DNA of 64,000 nucleotides from an uncultured Algibacter sp. (GTDB lineage Bacteria; Bacteroidota; Bacteroidia; Flavobacteriales; Flavobacteriaceae): NCBI GenBank assembly GCA_947502405.1, contig CANMZT010000004.1, positions 266,006 to 330,005 of the forward strand, read 5' to 3'. Shown piece by piece: positions 1 to 9,790 of this stretch (position 1 is its first letter; each line of letters starts with the position of its first letter). The notes under the pieces were generated by a model. It saw only the letters and a program-made list of their open reading frames with translations, ran no database searches and was not told where the DNA came from. The position numbers and the translations under genes were made by a program.

Positions 1-2
1 AT

Positions 3-200
3 ATCCCAAAATCAAATGTAATTATTTATTACACTGAAGATGGTAGCCAAATAGCATTAAGACCTAGTGGAACAGAACCTAAAATCAAATTCTATGTGAG
101 TGTTAATTCAGAATTGACTAGTACTAGTGATTTTAAAGCATTAGAAGCACAATTAGATTCCAAAGCCGAAACTATCCTTAAAGATATGAATCTCGTTTAG
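3..200 (+). CDS. phosphoglucomutase/phosphomannomutase family protein, C-terminal fragment
   Basis: Open frame from window edge to TAG at 198-200; contains [13 protein letters not shown], the typical C-terminal phosphohexomutase motif. Confidence 0.85.
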   Translation: MPKSNVIIYYTEDGSQIALRPSGTEPKIKFYVSVNSELTSTSDFKALEAQLDSKAETILKDMNLV

Positions 201-2035
201 TGGGGCATTTTACCAACATATTAAAATATGCCAAACCTTATAAAAAATATGCCTTAGGGCATGTTATTTCAAATGTATTTTATGCATTATTTGGCACCTT
301 ATCATTTATTGCTTTAAAGCCTATGTTAGATGTCATTTTTGACAAAAAAACATTGGCTCCAAAATCCTTTCCTGAATTTAAAGGTTTAAATAATATAAAA
401 GATTATGCAGAGGATGCTCTAATCTACTACATGGATGATTTTACTGGTGGCGATAAATCTAAAGCCCTAGTTTTTGTAATTGGATTAATTATCTCTATGT
501 TTTTACTTAAAAATATTGCAGGGTATTTAGCAAACTACTTCATGGTATTTTTACGTAATGGTGTTATTAGAGATATAAGAAATAAAGTCTATAAAAAAAC
601 TGTTGATTTGCCATTATCCTTCTTTTCAGAGCAACGCAAAGGCGATATAATTGCACGAGTTACTGGTGATGTTAATGATTTGCAGTATTCCTTTTTGCCC
701 GTTTTAGAACTTATTGTCAGAGAACCCCTCACCATCATATTTACAATAATTGCAATGCTAATTATAAGCCCGCAATTAACATTATTCGTTTTTATCTTTA
801 TACCAATAATGAGTTTTATTATTTCAAGAATTGGAAAAAGCTTAAAACGTAAATCTACTCGTGTTCAAAGGGAGCAGGGTATTTTCTTATCTACACTCGA
901 AGAAACTTTAACGGGTTTACGTATTATAAAAGGCTTTAATGCAGAAAAGACATTTAATGATAAGTTTCAAGAGTCAACAAATCGCTCTTATCATTTTAGA
1001 AATAAATTATTAAATCGACAAAACCTAGCATCACCTACTAGTGAGATTCTTGGTATTTTAATGATTTCTGGGATCTTGTGGTACGGTGGAAATTTAATAC
1101 TTAGTGGAGATCAAAAATCTGTTCTAGATGGTAGTATGTTTTTAGTTTACCTTGGGCTTTCCTATCAAATTTTAACACCTGCAAAAGCAATCACTCGGGG
1201 TATCTATAATATAAAAAAGGGAGGTGCCGCTGCAGAACGTATTCAAGAAATCATAGATTCTCCAAATCCCATAAAAGACAAACCAAATGCAGTTGAAAAA
1301 TCTGGATTTGAAAAAAATATAGAATTCAAAAACATCTCTTTCAAATATGAAGATGAATATGTTTTAAAAAACTTCTCATTAACTATTCCAAAAGGTAAAA
1401 CAGTGGCTTTAGTGGGGCAGTCTGGTAGCGGTAAATCAACGATCGCTAACCTCATAACGCGTTTTTACCATGTTAATGAAGGAGAAATTTTAATTGATGG
1501 CTTAAATATTAATGATTTAACCACGAGTTCTCTAAGAAATCAACTCGGTATAGTTACGCAAGATGCTATTCTTTTTAATGACACCATAGTCAATAATCTA
1601 AAACTTGGAAAACAAGATGCCACTGATGAAGATGTTATTGAAGCTTTAAAAATTGCTAACGCCTGGGAATTTGTTAAAGATTTACCTCAAGGTATTGAAA
1701 CGAATATAGGAGACGCTGGTAGCAAACTATCTGGAGGGCAAAAACAACGTTTAAGTATTGCCAGAGCAGTATTGAAAAGCCCACCCATTATGATTTTAGA
1801 TGAGGCAACCTCAGCTCTGGATACAGAAAGTGAACGCGTCGTTCAATTGGCTTTAGAAAACATGATGAAAAACAGAACATCAATAGTTATAGCACATAGA
1901 CTATCAACCATCCAAAACGCTGATAATATTGTGGTATTAAATAAAGGCGAAATTGTAGAACAAGGAAAACATGACGAGCTTATTACCAAAAAAGGAGTCT
2001 ACAAAAAGCTTGTTGACATGCAAAGCTTAGATTAA
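200..2035 (+). CDS. ABC transporter, fused permease/ATP-binding (MsbA-like exporter)
   Basis: TM region plus Walker A GQSGSGKST, LSGGQKQR, Walker B MILDEATSALD, H-loop IAHRLST; GTG start overlaps upstream stop. Confidence 0.92.
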   Translation: MGHFTNILKYAKPYKKYALGHVISNVFYALFGTLSFIALKPMLDVIFDKKTLAPKSFPEFKGLNNIKDYAEDALIYYMDDFTGGDKSKALVFVIGLIISMFLLKNIAGYLANYFMVFLRNGVIRDIRNKVYKKTVDLPLSFFSEQRKGDIIARVTGDVNDLQYSFLPVLELIVREPLTIIFTIIAMLIISPQLTLFVFIFIPIMSFIISRIGKSLKRKSTRVQREQGIFLSTLEETLTGLRIIKGFNAEKTFNDKFQESTNRSYHFRNKLLNRQNLASPTSEILGILMISGILWYGGNLILSGDQKSVLDGSMFLVYLGLSYQILTPAKAITRGIYNIKKGGAAAERIQEIIDSPNPIKDKPNAVEKSGFEKNIEFKNISFKYEDEYVLKNFSLTIPKGKTVALVGQSGSGKSTIANLITRFYHVNEGEILIDGLNINDLTTSSLRNQLGIVTQDAILFNDTIVNNLKLGKQDATDEDVIEALKIANAWEFVKDLPQGIETNIGDAGSKLSGGQKQRLSIARAVLKSPPIMILDEATSALDTESERVVQLALENMMKNRTSIVIAHRLSTIQNADNIVVLNKGEIVEQGKHDELITKKGVYKKLVDMQSLD

Positions 2036-2067
2036 ACGACCTTAGCCAATAATTTATATAAATAAAA

Positions 2068-2101
2068 AAAAGGATAGAGATTTGGGGGCGTCTATCCTTT
2101 T
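2068..2101 (+). terminator. Rho-independent-type hairpin
   Basis: AAAAGGATAGA...TCTATCCTTTT after ABC gene. Confidence 0.6.
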
Positions 2102-2319
2102 CCGTTTCTGTTAGACTTGGGGAAGACTAACACATAAGTAGGTTTCTGATACAAACATAAAACATAAAAACTTATCTTACAAGAAAAAATGTATTTTATC
2201 GTATATTATATACACTTTATCGATTATATATATTTTAAATCCTTGATTTTCAGTGTTGTAAAATAATTAAAAAACACCATTAAACTTTTAGTATATTTAG
2301 TAGTCTAAAAACCAAACAA

Positions 2320-2868
2320 TTGTTTGTGATTGACGAAGCTCAACTTATAACTCAACTACAATCTAAAACTAATAAAAACGAAGCCTTTAAAGAACTCTTA
2401 AGTCTTTACAAGGAACGATTATATTGGCATATTAGAAATATTGTAAAATCGCATGATGACGCAGATGATGTGCTTCAGAATACATTCATCAAAATCTTTA
2501 GAAACATTGACAAATTTAAAGGAGATAGCAAATTATTTTCTTGGATGTATAGAATTGCTACTAATGAATCTATTACCTTCATTAACAAAAAAGCAAAACA
2601 GTTACAGATAACAAACGAAGAGATTCAGCAATTAGCAATAAACAATTTAGCATCAGATGTCTATTTTGAAGGTGACGCCATTCAATTAAAACTCCAGAAG
2701 GCTATATCTACATTACCAGAAAAACAACAATTGGTGTTTAATATGAAATATTTTGAAGATATAAAGTACAAAGATATGTCTGAAATTTTAGAAACTAGCG
2801 AAGGAGCTCTTAAAGCATCATACCATATTGCAGTAAAAAAAATAGAAGCGTATTTAATTGAGAATTAA
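2320..2868 (+). CDS. RNA polymerase sigma-70 family (ECF) factor
   Basis: DADDVLQNTFIKIFRNIDKFKGDSKLFSWMYRIATNESI and C-terminal sigma4-like region. Confidence 0.9.
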   Translation: MFVIDEAQLITQLQSKTNKNEAFKELLSLYKERLYWHIRNIVKSHDDADDVLQNTFIKIFRNIDKFKGDSKLFSWMYRIATNESITFINKKAKQLQITNEEIQQLAINNLASDVYFEGDAIQLKLQKAISTLPEKQQLVFNMKYFEDIKYKDMSEILETSEGALKASYHIAVKKIEAYLIEN

Positions 2869-2911
2869 ACCTTTCAAAAATTTATAAGTCAAATAAACAA
2901 GAGCATACAGA

Positions 2912-3421
2912 ATGAAAAACAAGAATCTACATAATATTAAATCATCAGGGTTTAAAGTTCCTAATGCCTATTTTGATACTTTTGAGAAAAAGATTCTTAA
3001 CAATATCGATGAGGCTCATAGCTTAAATAATATCAAATCTACAAGCTTTAAAGTACCAGAAAATTATTTTGATAGTATTGAAACGCGAATTACCGAAAGG
3101 ATATCAGAAGAAGTGCAGGAAACCAAAGTAATTTCACTAATCAACAAAAAAACGGTTATTTATATTTCAAGCATAGCTGCTGCTATTTTGATTTTGTTCA
3201 ATCTTTCTATTTTTGATAATAATCCATCTTTTGATAATTTAGAAACCGAAACTGTTGAAAATTATATCTTAGACGAAAATATAAGTTCTTATGAAATGGC
3301 ATCTTTATTTAGTACTGATCAACTTCATGAGAGCGATTTCATTGAACATGAATTTGATGAGGAAAATCTAAAAGAATATCTATTAAATAATGCTGATATT
3401 GAGGCTTTAATGTTAGAATAA
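2912..3421 (+). CDS. hypothetical membrane protein, probable anti-sigma-like
   Basis: Follows sigma gene; one TM segment (VIYISSIAAAILILFNLSIF); tandem internal repeat NIKSSGFKVPNAYFD / NIKSTSFKVPENYFD. Confidence 0.55.
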   Translation: MKNKNLHNIKSSGFKVPNAYFDTFEKKILNNIDEAHSLNNIKSTSFKVPENYFDSIETRITERISEEVQETKVISLINKKTVIYISSIAAAILILFNLSIFDNNPSFDNLETETVENYILDENISSYEMASLFSTDQLHESDFIEHEFDEENLKEYLLNNADIEALMLE

Positions 3422-3432
3422 CACTTAAAAAA

Positions 3433-3873
3433 ATGAAAAAGATAATACTTATAGCAATATGTTTTGTGTCGTTTACTGTGATGGCTCAAAAAGATAAAAG
3501 AGAACAAATAAAAGCCTTAAAAATAGCCTTTATTACAGAACAGCTCAATTTATCTGAGAAAGAATCACAAGCATTCTGGCCAGTTTACAACGCTTTTGAA
3601 CAAGAAAAGAATAATATTAGGTTTAAAGAAATGAGAGCCATCAGAAAAGAAATCAAAGAAAACCTAGATACTATGACTGATGTTGAAGCTAATGCGCTTA
3701 TTGAACGATTAAATAAAGCAGAAAACAGCATGCATAATTTAAGGATGGAATTACCTAAAAAACTATCTAATATTATACCAGCAAAGAAAATAATTAAACT
3801 CAAAGTTGCAGAGGAAGATTTTAAAAAGAAAATGCTCAATGAGTTAAAAAAACGTAAAAAAGAGAGAGGTTAG
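3433..3873 (+). CDS. Spy/CpxP-like periplasmic protein
   Basis: Signal peptide, helical charged protein 'LNLSEKESQAFWPVYNAFEQEKNNIR'. Confidence 0.55.
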   Translation: MKKIILIAICFVSFTVMAQKDKREQIKALKIAFITEQLNLSEKESQAFWPVYNAFEQEKNNIRFKEMRAIRKEIKENLDTMTDVEANALIERLNKAENSMHNLRMELPKKLSNIIPAKKIIKLKVAEEDFKKKMLNELKKRKKERG

Positions 3874-3891
3874 CTAACCTCTCTCTTTTTT
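3856..3891 (+). terminator. terminator hairpin overlapping stop codon
   Basis: AAAAAAGAGAGAGGTTAGCTAACCTCTCTCTTTTTT near-perfect palindrome with U tract. Confidence 0.8.
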
Positions 3892-3907
3892 TAAAACTAA
3901 TTTAAAA

Positions 3908-5047
3908 TTAGTCTTTAATTATTTTTTTTGAAACAATTCCCCCTGAATCGAGTTTAATACTCATTAAATAAAGTCCTTTTGATAAATTACTAACATCTAT
4001 CATCAAATCAGATGTTGTTAGTATTTTACTACCTGTAGCATCAAATACATCTATTTTCCGAATAGCTTCTGAAGATTTAATATTTACAAAATCCGTTGAT
4101 GGATTAGGATATATATCCATAGAAATCTCCTTCTTTAAAGCCTTATTCAAGCTTAATACATTATTGTAATCATATGTCGTTCTGTAATTGTTTGTGCTAG
4201 TTTCAGAAAGTATTTTATTAAAGTACGGATAATCTTCGTATAGATATTCCAATCCATATTTATCGGCGAAAGGATTATCAAAACCACTCATTAAAGCTGT
4301 CATGTCATAAGCATAAGTAATTGTTTCATCTCCACCACCTCCTCCAACAAATGTATCAGTCTCAGATATTCTATTTCCATTACCATCTACCGCATATGTA
4401 GTAGTAAATGCCTCTTCCCAAGCCATACCGTTTCTAATATCGTATTTCACAGATGCTATTCTATTATTACCATCGTAGGTAAAACTATCTCTACCTTCCA
4501 AAACCCAAGTAGACCCATTCCACTCTTCTTCAATAATTTCATCAATTGTGCCATTACCATTATAGGATATGGTAGATTGAAACGTATTTGTCCAAACAGA
4601 ACCGTCGTAATCCTCAGAAAAACCCCCTGTTAATGTTGTACCAGAATATGAAATTGTTGATCTTGACTCCGCAACCCAAGCCCCAGTATCCCAAGTATAA
4701 CTTTCAATTAAAGACAAATCATCATTCCCATTATAAGTGTATACAGTTCTTTCTAAGTTTTCATACATACCAGTTGATGAATTATAACTCTGATAAATCT
4801 CAACAGTTACCTTATTACTTCCGTTATAGGTATAAATAGTTTTTCCAAATGCTTCCCAATTTAAGCCATTCCAAAAAAAATCTGTTTCGGTTTTTAAATT
4901 ACCATTTTCATATTCGTAGTTAGAACCTGAACTGTTCATCCAAGTACCTCCACCAATATCTACTTCTTCAATAGAGGATAAGAGTTGGTTTTGACCATAA
5001 CAGATAGCAGAGAGCGTTAATAAACACAGTATTGTAATTTTTTTCAT
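3908..5047 (-). CDS. T9SS type A sorting domain-containing secreted protein
   Basis: Signal peptide, repeated Y-D-G/W motifs, C-terminal MDIYPNPSTDFVNIKSSEAI...KGLYLMSIKLDSGGIVSKKIIKD. Confidence 0.85.
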   Translation of the reverse strand: MKKITILCLLTLSAICYGQNQLLSSIEEVDIGGGTWMNSSGSNYEYENGNLKTETDFFWNGLNWEAFGKTIYTYNGSNKVTVEIYQSYNSSTGMYENLERTVYTYNGNDDLSLIESYTWDTGAWVAESRSTISYSGTTLTGGFSEDYDGSVWTNTFQSTISYNGNGTIDEIIEEEWNGSTWVLEGRDSFTYDGNNRIASVKYDIRNGMAWEEAFTTTYAVDGNGNRISETDTFVGGGGGDETITYAYDMTALMSGFDNPFADKYGLEYLYEDYPYFNKILSETSTNNYRTTYDYNNVLSLNKALKKEISMDIYPNPSTDFVNIKSSEAIRKIDVFDATGSKILTTSDLMIDVSNLSKGLYLMSIKLDSGGIVSKKIIKD

Positions 5048-5153
5048 AATATTTAAGGTTTTTAATTTGATTAATTAACTAACTTAAATGTATAAAAAAT
5101 ACCTACCATATTAAAAAACAAGCAGTTAAGTGTTGTTTTTTTAGATGAAGTGA

Positions 5154-6242
5154 TTATTTAAAAAGTAATTTTGATATTTTTCCTGCTCCAGCGGAATAAG
5201 CCACAGAATCATTTAAAAACCGAATGGTATAAAAACCTTGATCACTTAAATGTTTCCATGTAGTTCCAGAATCACTACTATAATCGATGCCTTTAAAACC
5301 AATAGCCACCAATTCTTTTCCGTTTCTGTTAGGAATATATTGCACGCAACTTCTATATCCTGGGTTTTGATTTTCAGCCACTAACTCCCAAGTTTTACCA
5401 CCATCTTTTGTTCTTATCTTATTAGCAAAATTATCATCTGGCTTGGTATAATCTCCTCCAATAGCAAATCCGTTTAATTCATCATAAAAGTCAATGGAAT
5501 AAATGCCCTCAGTATCTTTTTCTTTAACTATTGGCGTATCAAAGACTTCCCAAGTTTTTCCTTTATCTGGCGAATAATAAACTCTTCCTGCAGTAGTAGC
5601 TACCCAAGTATTATTACCAACTATTGCAATATTAGTATCGCTTGCAGCAAATGCACCTTCATTTTCTAAACCTTTTGGTAAATCATTACATGATAATTTT
5701 TCCCAAGTATTTCCTCCATCTCGGGTAATAATAACACTTAAACACCCATCAGTTGAATCTCCAATTGCTATTCCTTCGTCTTCATTCCAGAATTCCATCG
5801 AATCGTAAAAAACATTAGGATGTGATTCTTTATATACCACTTTATTCTTTTTTAAGTCTGCGTCAAGTTTATAAAGTAAAGCTGGGGATCCAATAGTAAT
5901 ACCAAACCCTGCCTTTTTAGTGACACCAAGCGCTCTAAAATTTAGTTTCAAAGTATCATTCGATAAGTTTATTTTATGATTATAAAATGCTTTTCCTTTT
6001 AACGAATCTACATGCTTAAAAATAGAATTCGGAAAGATGATTCCAAATTCGCCTGTTGATGTTAAATATGCTGGAGCAGAAAATTCAGATTCAATAATTT
6101 CTAGGGCACGAACATTTAGAGTAGAATCTTGAACAAGTGTTTCTATTTCAACTTTATTAAATCCTTTTGATGAAACTTTATCTTCATTTACTGCTGAAAA
6201 TAAAAATATTAAGGAGAATACTAATAAAATAAACTGTTTCAT
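5154..6242 (-). CDS. BNR/YCF48-like beta-propeller protein (sialidase-like fold)
   Basis: Repeated Asp-box-like motifs DGGNTWEKL, DKGKTWEVF, DGGKTWELV, DSGTTWKHL. Confidence 0.75.
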   Translation of the reverse strand: MKQFILLVFSLIFLFSAVNEDKVSSKGFNKVEIETLVQDSTLNVRALEIIESEFSAPAYLTSTGEFGIIFPNSIFKHVDSLKGKAFYNHKINLSNDTLKLNFRALGVTKKAGFGITIGSPALLYKLDADLKKNKVVYKESHPNVFYDSMEFWNEDEGIAIGDSTDGCLSVIITRDGGNTWEKLSCNDLPKGLENEGAFAASDTNIAIVGNNTWVATTAGRVYYSPDKGKTWEVFDTPIVKEKDTEGIYSIDFYDELNGFAIGGDYTKPDDNFANKIRTKDGGKTWELVAENQNPGYRSCVQYIPNRNGKELVAIGFKGIDYSSDSGTTWKHLSDQGFYTIRFLNDSVAYSAGAGKISKLLFK

Positions 6243-6266
6243 AATCTTAAATTTCCTTAAAAATAG

Positions 6267-6297
6267 AAAAGCTTCATGAATAAATCATGAAGCTTTT
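6267..6297 (-). terminator. terminator hairpin after SCO gene
   Basis: AAAAGCTTCATGA-ataaa-TCATGAAGCTTTT. Confidence 0.65.
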
Positions 6298-6353
6298 CAT
6301 CAAAATGTTCTCAATATTTTTCAATAAAGAAAAAAATAGAACTATTAATCAAA

Positions 6354-6989
6354 TCAAACCTCTTTCATTAATATCTCTACGTGTCGCTTCAATCGCTCTA
6401 CATCTACTGGCAACGTACCATTATAAACACCCCTTATATACCCTTGTTTATCAACTAAAATAAAGTTTTCAGTATGAATAAAATTACTTTCATCTTGAGT
6501 TTTAGTAAAATCCTCATCTGCAAAATATCCTTTCCTTGCAATATCATAAAGTTCATCTTTATCACCAGTTACCAAATGCCATTTCTCAGAATTTACATGG
6601 TATTTTTCAGCATACTTTTTTAATAAAGGAATTGAATCTCTCCAGGGCATAACTGTATGAGAAAGCAACATAATATCATGCTTCTTTTTATAGGCTTCTT
6701 GAATAGCTTGCATGTTTTTAGTGAGTTTCGGACAAATACCAGGGCAACTTGTAAAAAAGAAATCTGCTATATATATTTTACCTTTAAATGTACTATTGTT
6801 GACTTCTTCTTCATTTTGATTTATAAATGAAAACTCAGGAATCTTATGCCTTGGTGTATTCCATTCTGGAGTAAATTCAGCCGAATTAAAATATGGCAGT
6901 TTTGTGATTTCAGCAGAAGCTGATTCTTTTGATTTGCTTTTACATGAAAAAAATGATATGGCAATCAAAACAATGAAAATAAATTTCAT
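6354..6989 (-). CDS. SCO family protein (SCO1/SenC, copper-chaperone/thioredoxin-like)
   Basis: Lipoprotein signal MKFIFIVLIAISFFSCKS; CPGICPKLT motif; ORF track extends to 7055 but the internal Met at 6989 gives a proper signal peptide. Confidence 0.85.
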   Translation of the reverse strand: MKFIFIVLIAISFFSCKSKSKESASAEITKLPYFNSAEFTPEWNTPRHKIPEFSFINQNEEEVNNSTFKGKIYIADFFFTSCPGICPKLTKNMQAIQEAYKKKHDIMLLSHTVMPWRDSIPLLKKYAEKYHVNSEKWHLVTGDKDELYDIARKGYFADEDFTKTQDESNFIHTENFILVDKQGYIRGVYNGTLPVDVERLKRHVEILMKEV

Positions 6990-7032
6990 TTTAACCAATA
7001 TATTGCTTCCTTCCTTCGCAGGAATGACAGGA

Positions 7033-7602
7033 TTATTCAATTTCATCTTTATCAACCGTTACTGTATAACATTTTTTTAAACCAATTAACCCAAATCGTT
7101 CGCCATTAACAACCTCATAATTGGCCTTAATACTTCCATCTGGTTTCCATAAGCGTTGGCTTCCTACTTCCTTTCCATTTTCATAATTAAAATCCCTAAA
7201 TAGAAGTCCATCTAAATACCATTCCTTTACATTGCCATGAAATTCGCCTTTATTATTAAAATGGTATTCAAATTTCAGATTACCATTGTCCCACCAAGCT
7301 TTATGTATTCCTGTTTTAATTCCTTCAGTATAAAATCTTTCAACAACTAATATTCCATCTATATTCCACTGTTTTTCTTTGCCTTCTTTTAAACCACTTT
7401 TGTAAAATACTTCAGATTGTAATTTGCCATCAGAAAATGAACTTACTACCTTACCAGTAAAAGGTTTTTCTTTAAATTCTAAAACACCATTATTTAAATT
7501 TAGTTGTTTATTAGAAATATCTAAAGTTATAGTCTCTTGCTTTTCGCATGAGGCAGCAATTAAAAATAGGAGAACGATATTTAGAGCAACTAAAAACCTC
7601 AA
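7033..7602 (-). CDS. MORN-repeat / YwqK-type lipoprotein
   Basis: Repeats such as LQSEVFYKSGLKEGKEKQWNIDG and LKFEYHFNNKGEFHGNVKEWYLDG; lipobox AASC. Confidence 0.75.
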   Translation of the reverse strand: MRFLVALNIVLLFLIAASCEKQETITLDISNKQLNLNNGVLEFKEKPFTGKVVSSFSDGKLQSEVFYKSGLKEGKEKQWNIDGILVVERFYTEGIKTGIHKAWWDNGNLKFEYHFNNKGEFHGNVKEWYLDGLLFRDFNYENGKEVGSQRLWKPDGSIKANYEVVNGERFGLIGLKKCYTVTVDKDEIE

Positions 7603-8406
7603 CTAGCGAGAAATATTTCCAGGTGTACCAAAAAAGCCATTACCATTCAAATACGGGTCTTCACTGGTAATATGGTAATGATAAATACCATCAGGAAAAT
7701 CTGCAGTTGCTCCAGTATGGCCATGATAATCATCTAAATCGCTATTTGTTATTGTGTTACCATTTTCTTGAGGTCCATACACCGGAAAGCCATCTGCCAA
7801 CAAACCTAAAAAAACATCTTCACCAAATTGTTCTGTTAAAAAAGTAGGCTCTATATGATAATGATAGTTTCCTTGTCCTGCTGGATGCCCTAAATACTGA
7901 TCGAAAGAGTTAATTTCCCTAGTTAATGGCGAACCCCCAGCAGCATACTGATTAAAAAACACAACACCATTTCTAGAAATACCAATAGGCCCCATTGGAG
8001 TAGCCTCTTTATTAGCGGCTTCTTCTGGATTTAAGGATATTGTAAACACGATATTTTGAGCAGAAATTCTATTAGGGTTTATTCTAAAGTTTGAATTGGT
8101 ACCATTATAGGCTTCATACAAAGGGTTATCTGTTGGCCAATACGGACTTTTATGATTCGGTAAATCTTGCGTTGTAAATGTTACTGTATTACCGTTTACA
8201 GCATAAGACAATCCTGTGCCTTCAAACTTTGATAAGATATTACTGATATCATAATCTGTATCAGTTTGTTCCTCCATTTCTTCTTGTTCTTGTTCCTCTT
8301 CTAGAATAGTTTCATCAGAATCATCACTACTACAAGAATGAAGCGTTATTGAGAATAGAAGTAAAATACAAATAGTTGCAGTTGGTATTGTAAATAGATT
8401 TTTCAT
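7603..8406 (-). CDS. YHYH domain-containing lipoprotein
   Basis: Lipobox LHSCSS; GNYHYHIEPT, GIYHYHITSEDPYLNGNGFFG motifs. Confidence 0.85.
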   Translation of the reverse strand: MKNLFTIPTATICILLLFSITLHSCSSDDSDETILEEEQEQEEMEEQTDTDYDISNILSKFEGTGLSYAVNGNTVTFTTQDLPNHKSPYWPTDNPLYEAYNGTNSNFRINPNRISAQNIVFTISLNPEEAANKEATPMGPIGISRNGVVFFNQYAAGGSPLTREINSFDQYLGHPAGQGNYHYHIEPTFLTEQFGEDVFLGLLADGFPVYGPQENGNTITNSDLDDYHGHTGATADFPDGIYHYHITSEDPYLNGNGFFGTPGNISR

Positions 8407-8561
8407 AGCTTTTGATTTAAAATAGATAAACTTTTGGTTAATTACACAAATTACAAATTAAAACTACATTTAATATGAGTATAATAATTACTATTATTAA
8501 GATAATTACAACCAAAGGTTTTTTCTTGATTTTCATGAGGCCCAATATTAATAACTGTATA

Positions 8562-8589
8562 TATAGATGTTTTTTTAACCTAAAACTTG
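8562..8589 (-). promoter_or_regulatory. putative ECF-sigma promoter CAAGTTT-N12-ACATCTATA (variant), upstream of YHYH gene
   Basis: Minus strand GCGCAAGTTTTAGGTTAAAAAAACATCTATA; same 12-nt spacing as the four other copies. Confidence 0.55.
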
Positions 8590-8605
8590 CGCTTGGTTTA
8601 AAAAA

Positions 8606-9673
8606 TTATTCCCTATGCCTTTGGTTTCGATTTGGTCGAGGCAAATTCTTTAGTTCAGACTCAACTAAAAACTCATCATTATTTTTATCAAGCTCAGAAA
8701 ACCTAAAAGCTAAAGGTCCTTTAGCTTCAACTTTAGAAATTTTCCCGTCATTATTGGAATCCATACGCTCAAATAGTTGGGTTAAATTTGGTCTACCTCG
8801 TCGTTCATTTATTGCTGCTTCTCCCATTAAACACCTACTTACATACGGAAACTCATTAGTTACCAAATACATGTATTTATTATTAATGGTGATTCCATTA
8901 CATTCATCTAAATCACCCAAACCTTCAATATATTCAAAATCTGAAGTATATGTACCATCATGATGCCCTCCAACAGATATGTCTCGAGTATTTCGTCTGG
9001 TTTCATAAGTACAATCCTCTCCTTCACGATTACCATCGATTAATTTGTAACTTGGTTTATATCTTCCACTTTTTGAATAATACATCGGGAATCCATCATG
9101 CGCAAAACCTACATGCACTAAATCATCACCTGAATCAAATTTTTCAATAACGGAAGTTGGGCTTCCATGATAATGATAAGCCCCTGTTGGTTGTACATGA
9201 GCATTATTAAAGTCTAAGCCTAAATTTACTAGCTCCTGAAAAGCTTCTACACGATAGTTTTCACCCGTATCACATGCTACAACCTCTGCTGTTCCGGGTT
9301 CAAACTTAACACCGTTTAAAGCGACTCCCGGTTCTCGAACCCATTGAGGATTCCCGGTATATTTTGGATTTACAGGAAAATTGTACGTTCGTTTTTGAGC
9401 AGAAATTGTATTCGGATTTCCGGGACCAGGAAACTGTCCTGTTTTATGATTTGGTAAAGCATTAGTTACCATTATTCTTGTATTATCTTTTATTTTGACT
9501 GATGTATTTGTTCCATAATTTTCATCATTTAGAATATAATCCGCAAAATAACCCGTGTGGTGATTTGAATTAATCTCATTATGATTATGATTATGATGAC
9601 TATGGTGAGCCAAATTTTTATTGCTATTGCAACTAATAGCAAGCAAACAGATAACTATATATGTATATTTCAT
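8606..9673 (-). CDS. YHYH domain protein with His-rich N-terminus and EF-hand-like C-terminus
   Basis: HHSHHNHNHNEINSNHH; GAYHYHGSPTS; DSNNDGKISKVEA and DKNNDEFLVESEL EF-hand loops. Confidence 0.82.
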   Translation of the reverse strand: MKYTYIVICLLAISCNSNKNLAHHSHHNHNHNEINSNHHTGYFADYILNDENYGTNTSVKIKDNTRIMVTNALPNHKTGQFPGPGNPNTISAQKRTYNFPVNPKYTGNPQWVREPGVALNGVKFEPGTAEVVACDTGENYRVEAFQELVNLGLDFNNAHVQPTGAYHYHGSPTSVIEKFDSGDDLVHVGFAHDGFPMYYSKSGRYKPSYKLIDGNREGEDCTYETRRNTRDISVGGHHDGTYTSDFEYIEGLGDLDECNGITINNKYMYLVTNEFPYVSRCLMGEAAINERRGRPNLTQLFERMDSNNDGKISKVEAKGPLAFRFSELDKNNDEFLVESELKNLPRPNRNQRHRE

Positions 9674-9697
9674 TATTAAAATTTTTAGCTATATATA

Positions 9698-9725
9698 TTA
9701 AGATGCATTATTAGAGAAAAACTTG
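9698..9725 (-). promoter_or_regulatory. putative ECF-sigma promoter CAAGTTT-N12-GCATCTTAA
   Basis: Minus strand ACAAGTTTTTCTCTAATAATGCATCTTAA, 24 nt upstream of 9673 start. Confidence 0.7.
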
Positions 9726-9740
9726 TGTTTTTAAACAAAA

Positions 9741-9764
9741 AAGCTTCGTTTGTACACGAAGCTT
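9741..9764 (-). terminator. terminator hairpin after CotH gene
   Basis: AAGCTTCGT-ttgtac-ACGAAGCTT. Confidence 0.6.
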
Positions 9765-9790
9765 AAAAAACAACTCATTCAAATCTTTAC

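Noticed and set aside
6989-7055. N-terminal extension MIKMKLNNPVIPAKEGSNILVK of the SCO ORF
   Set aside because: Encoded by a fragment of a common palindromic-type sequence (CCTGTCATTCCTGCGAAGGA...); the true start is likely ATG 6989 with a proper lipoprotein signal.
8475-8963. Plus-strand ORFs 8475-8963, 8950-9150, 10956-11279 and other short antisense ORFs in the track
   Set aside because: Antisense to well-supported CDSs, low-complexity or unrecognisable products, no start-site support.
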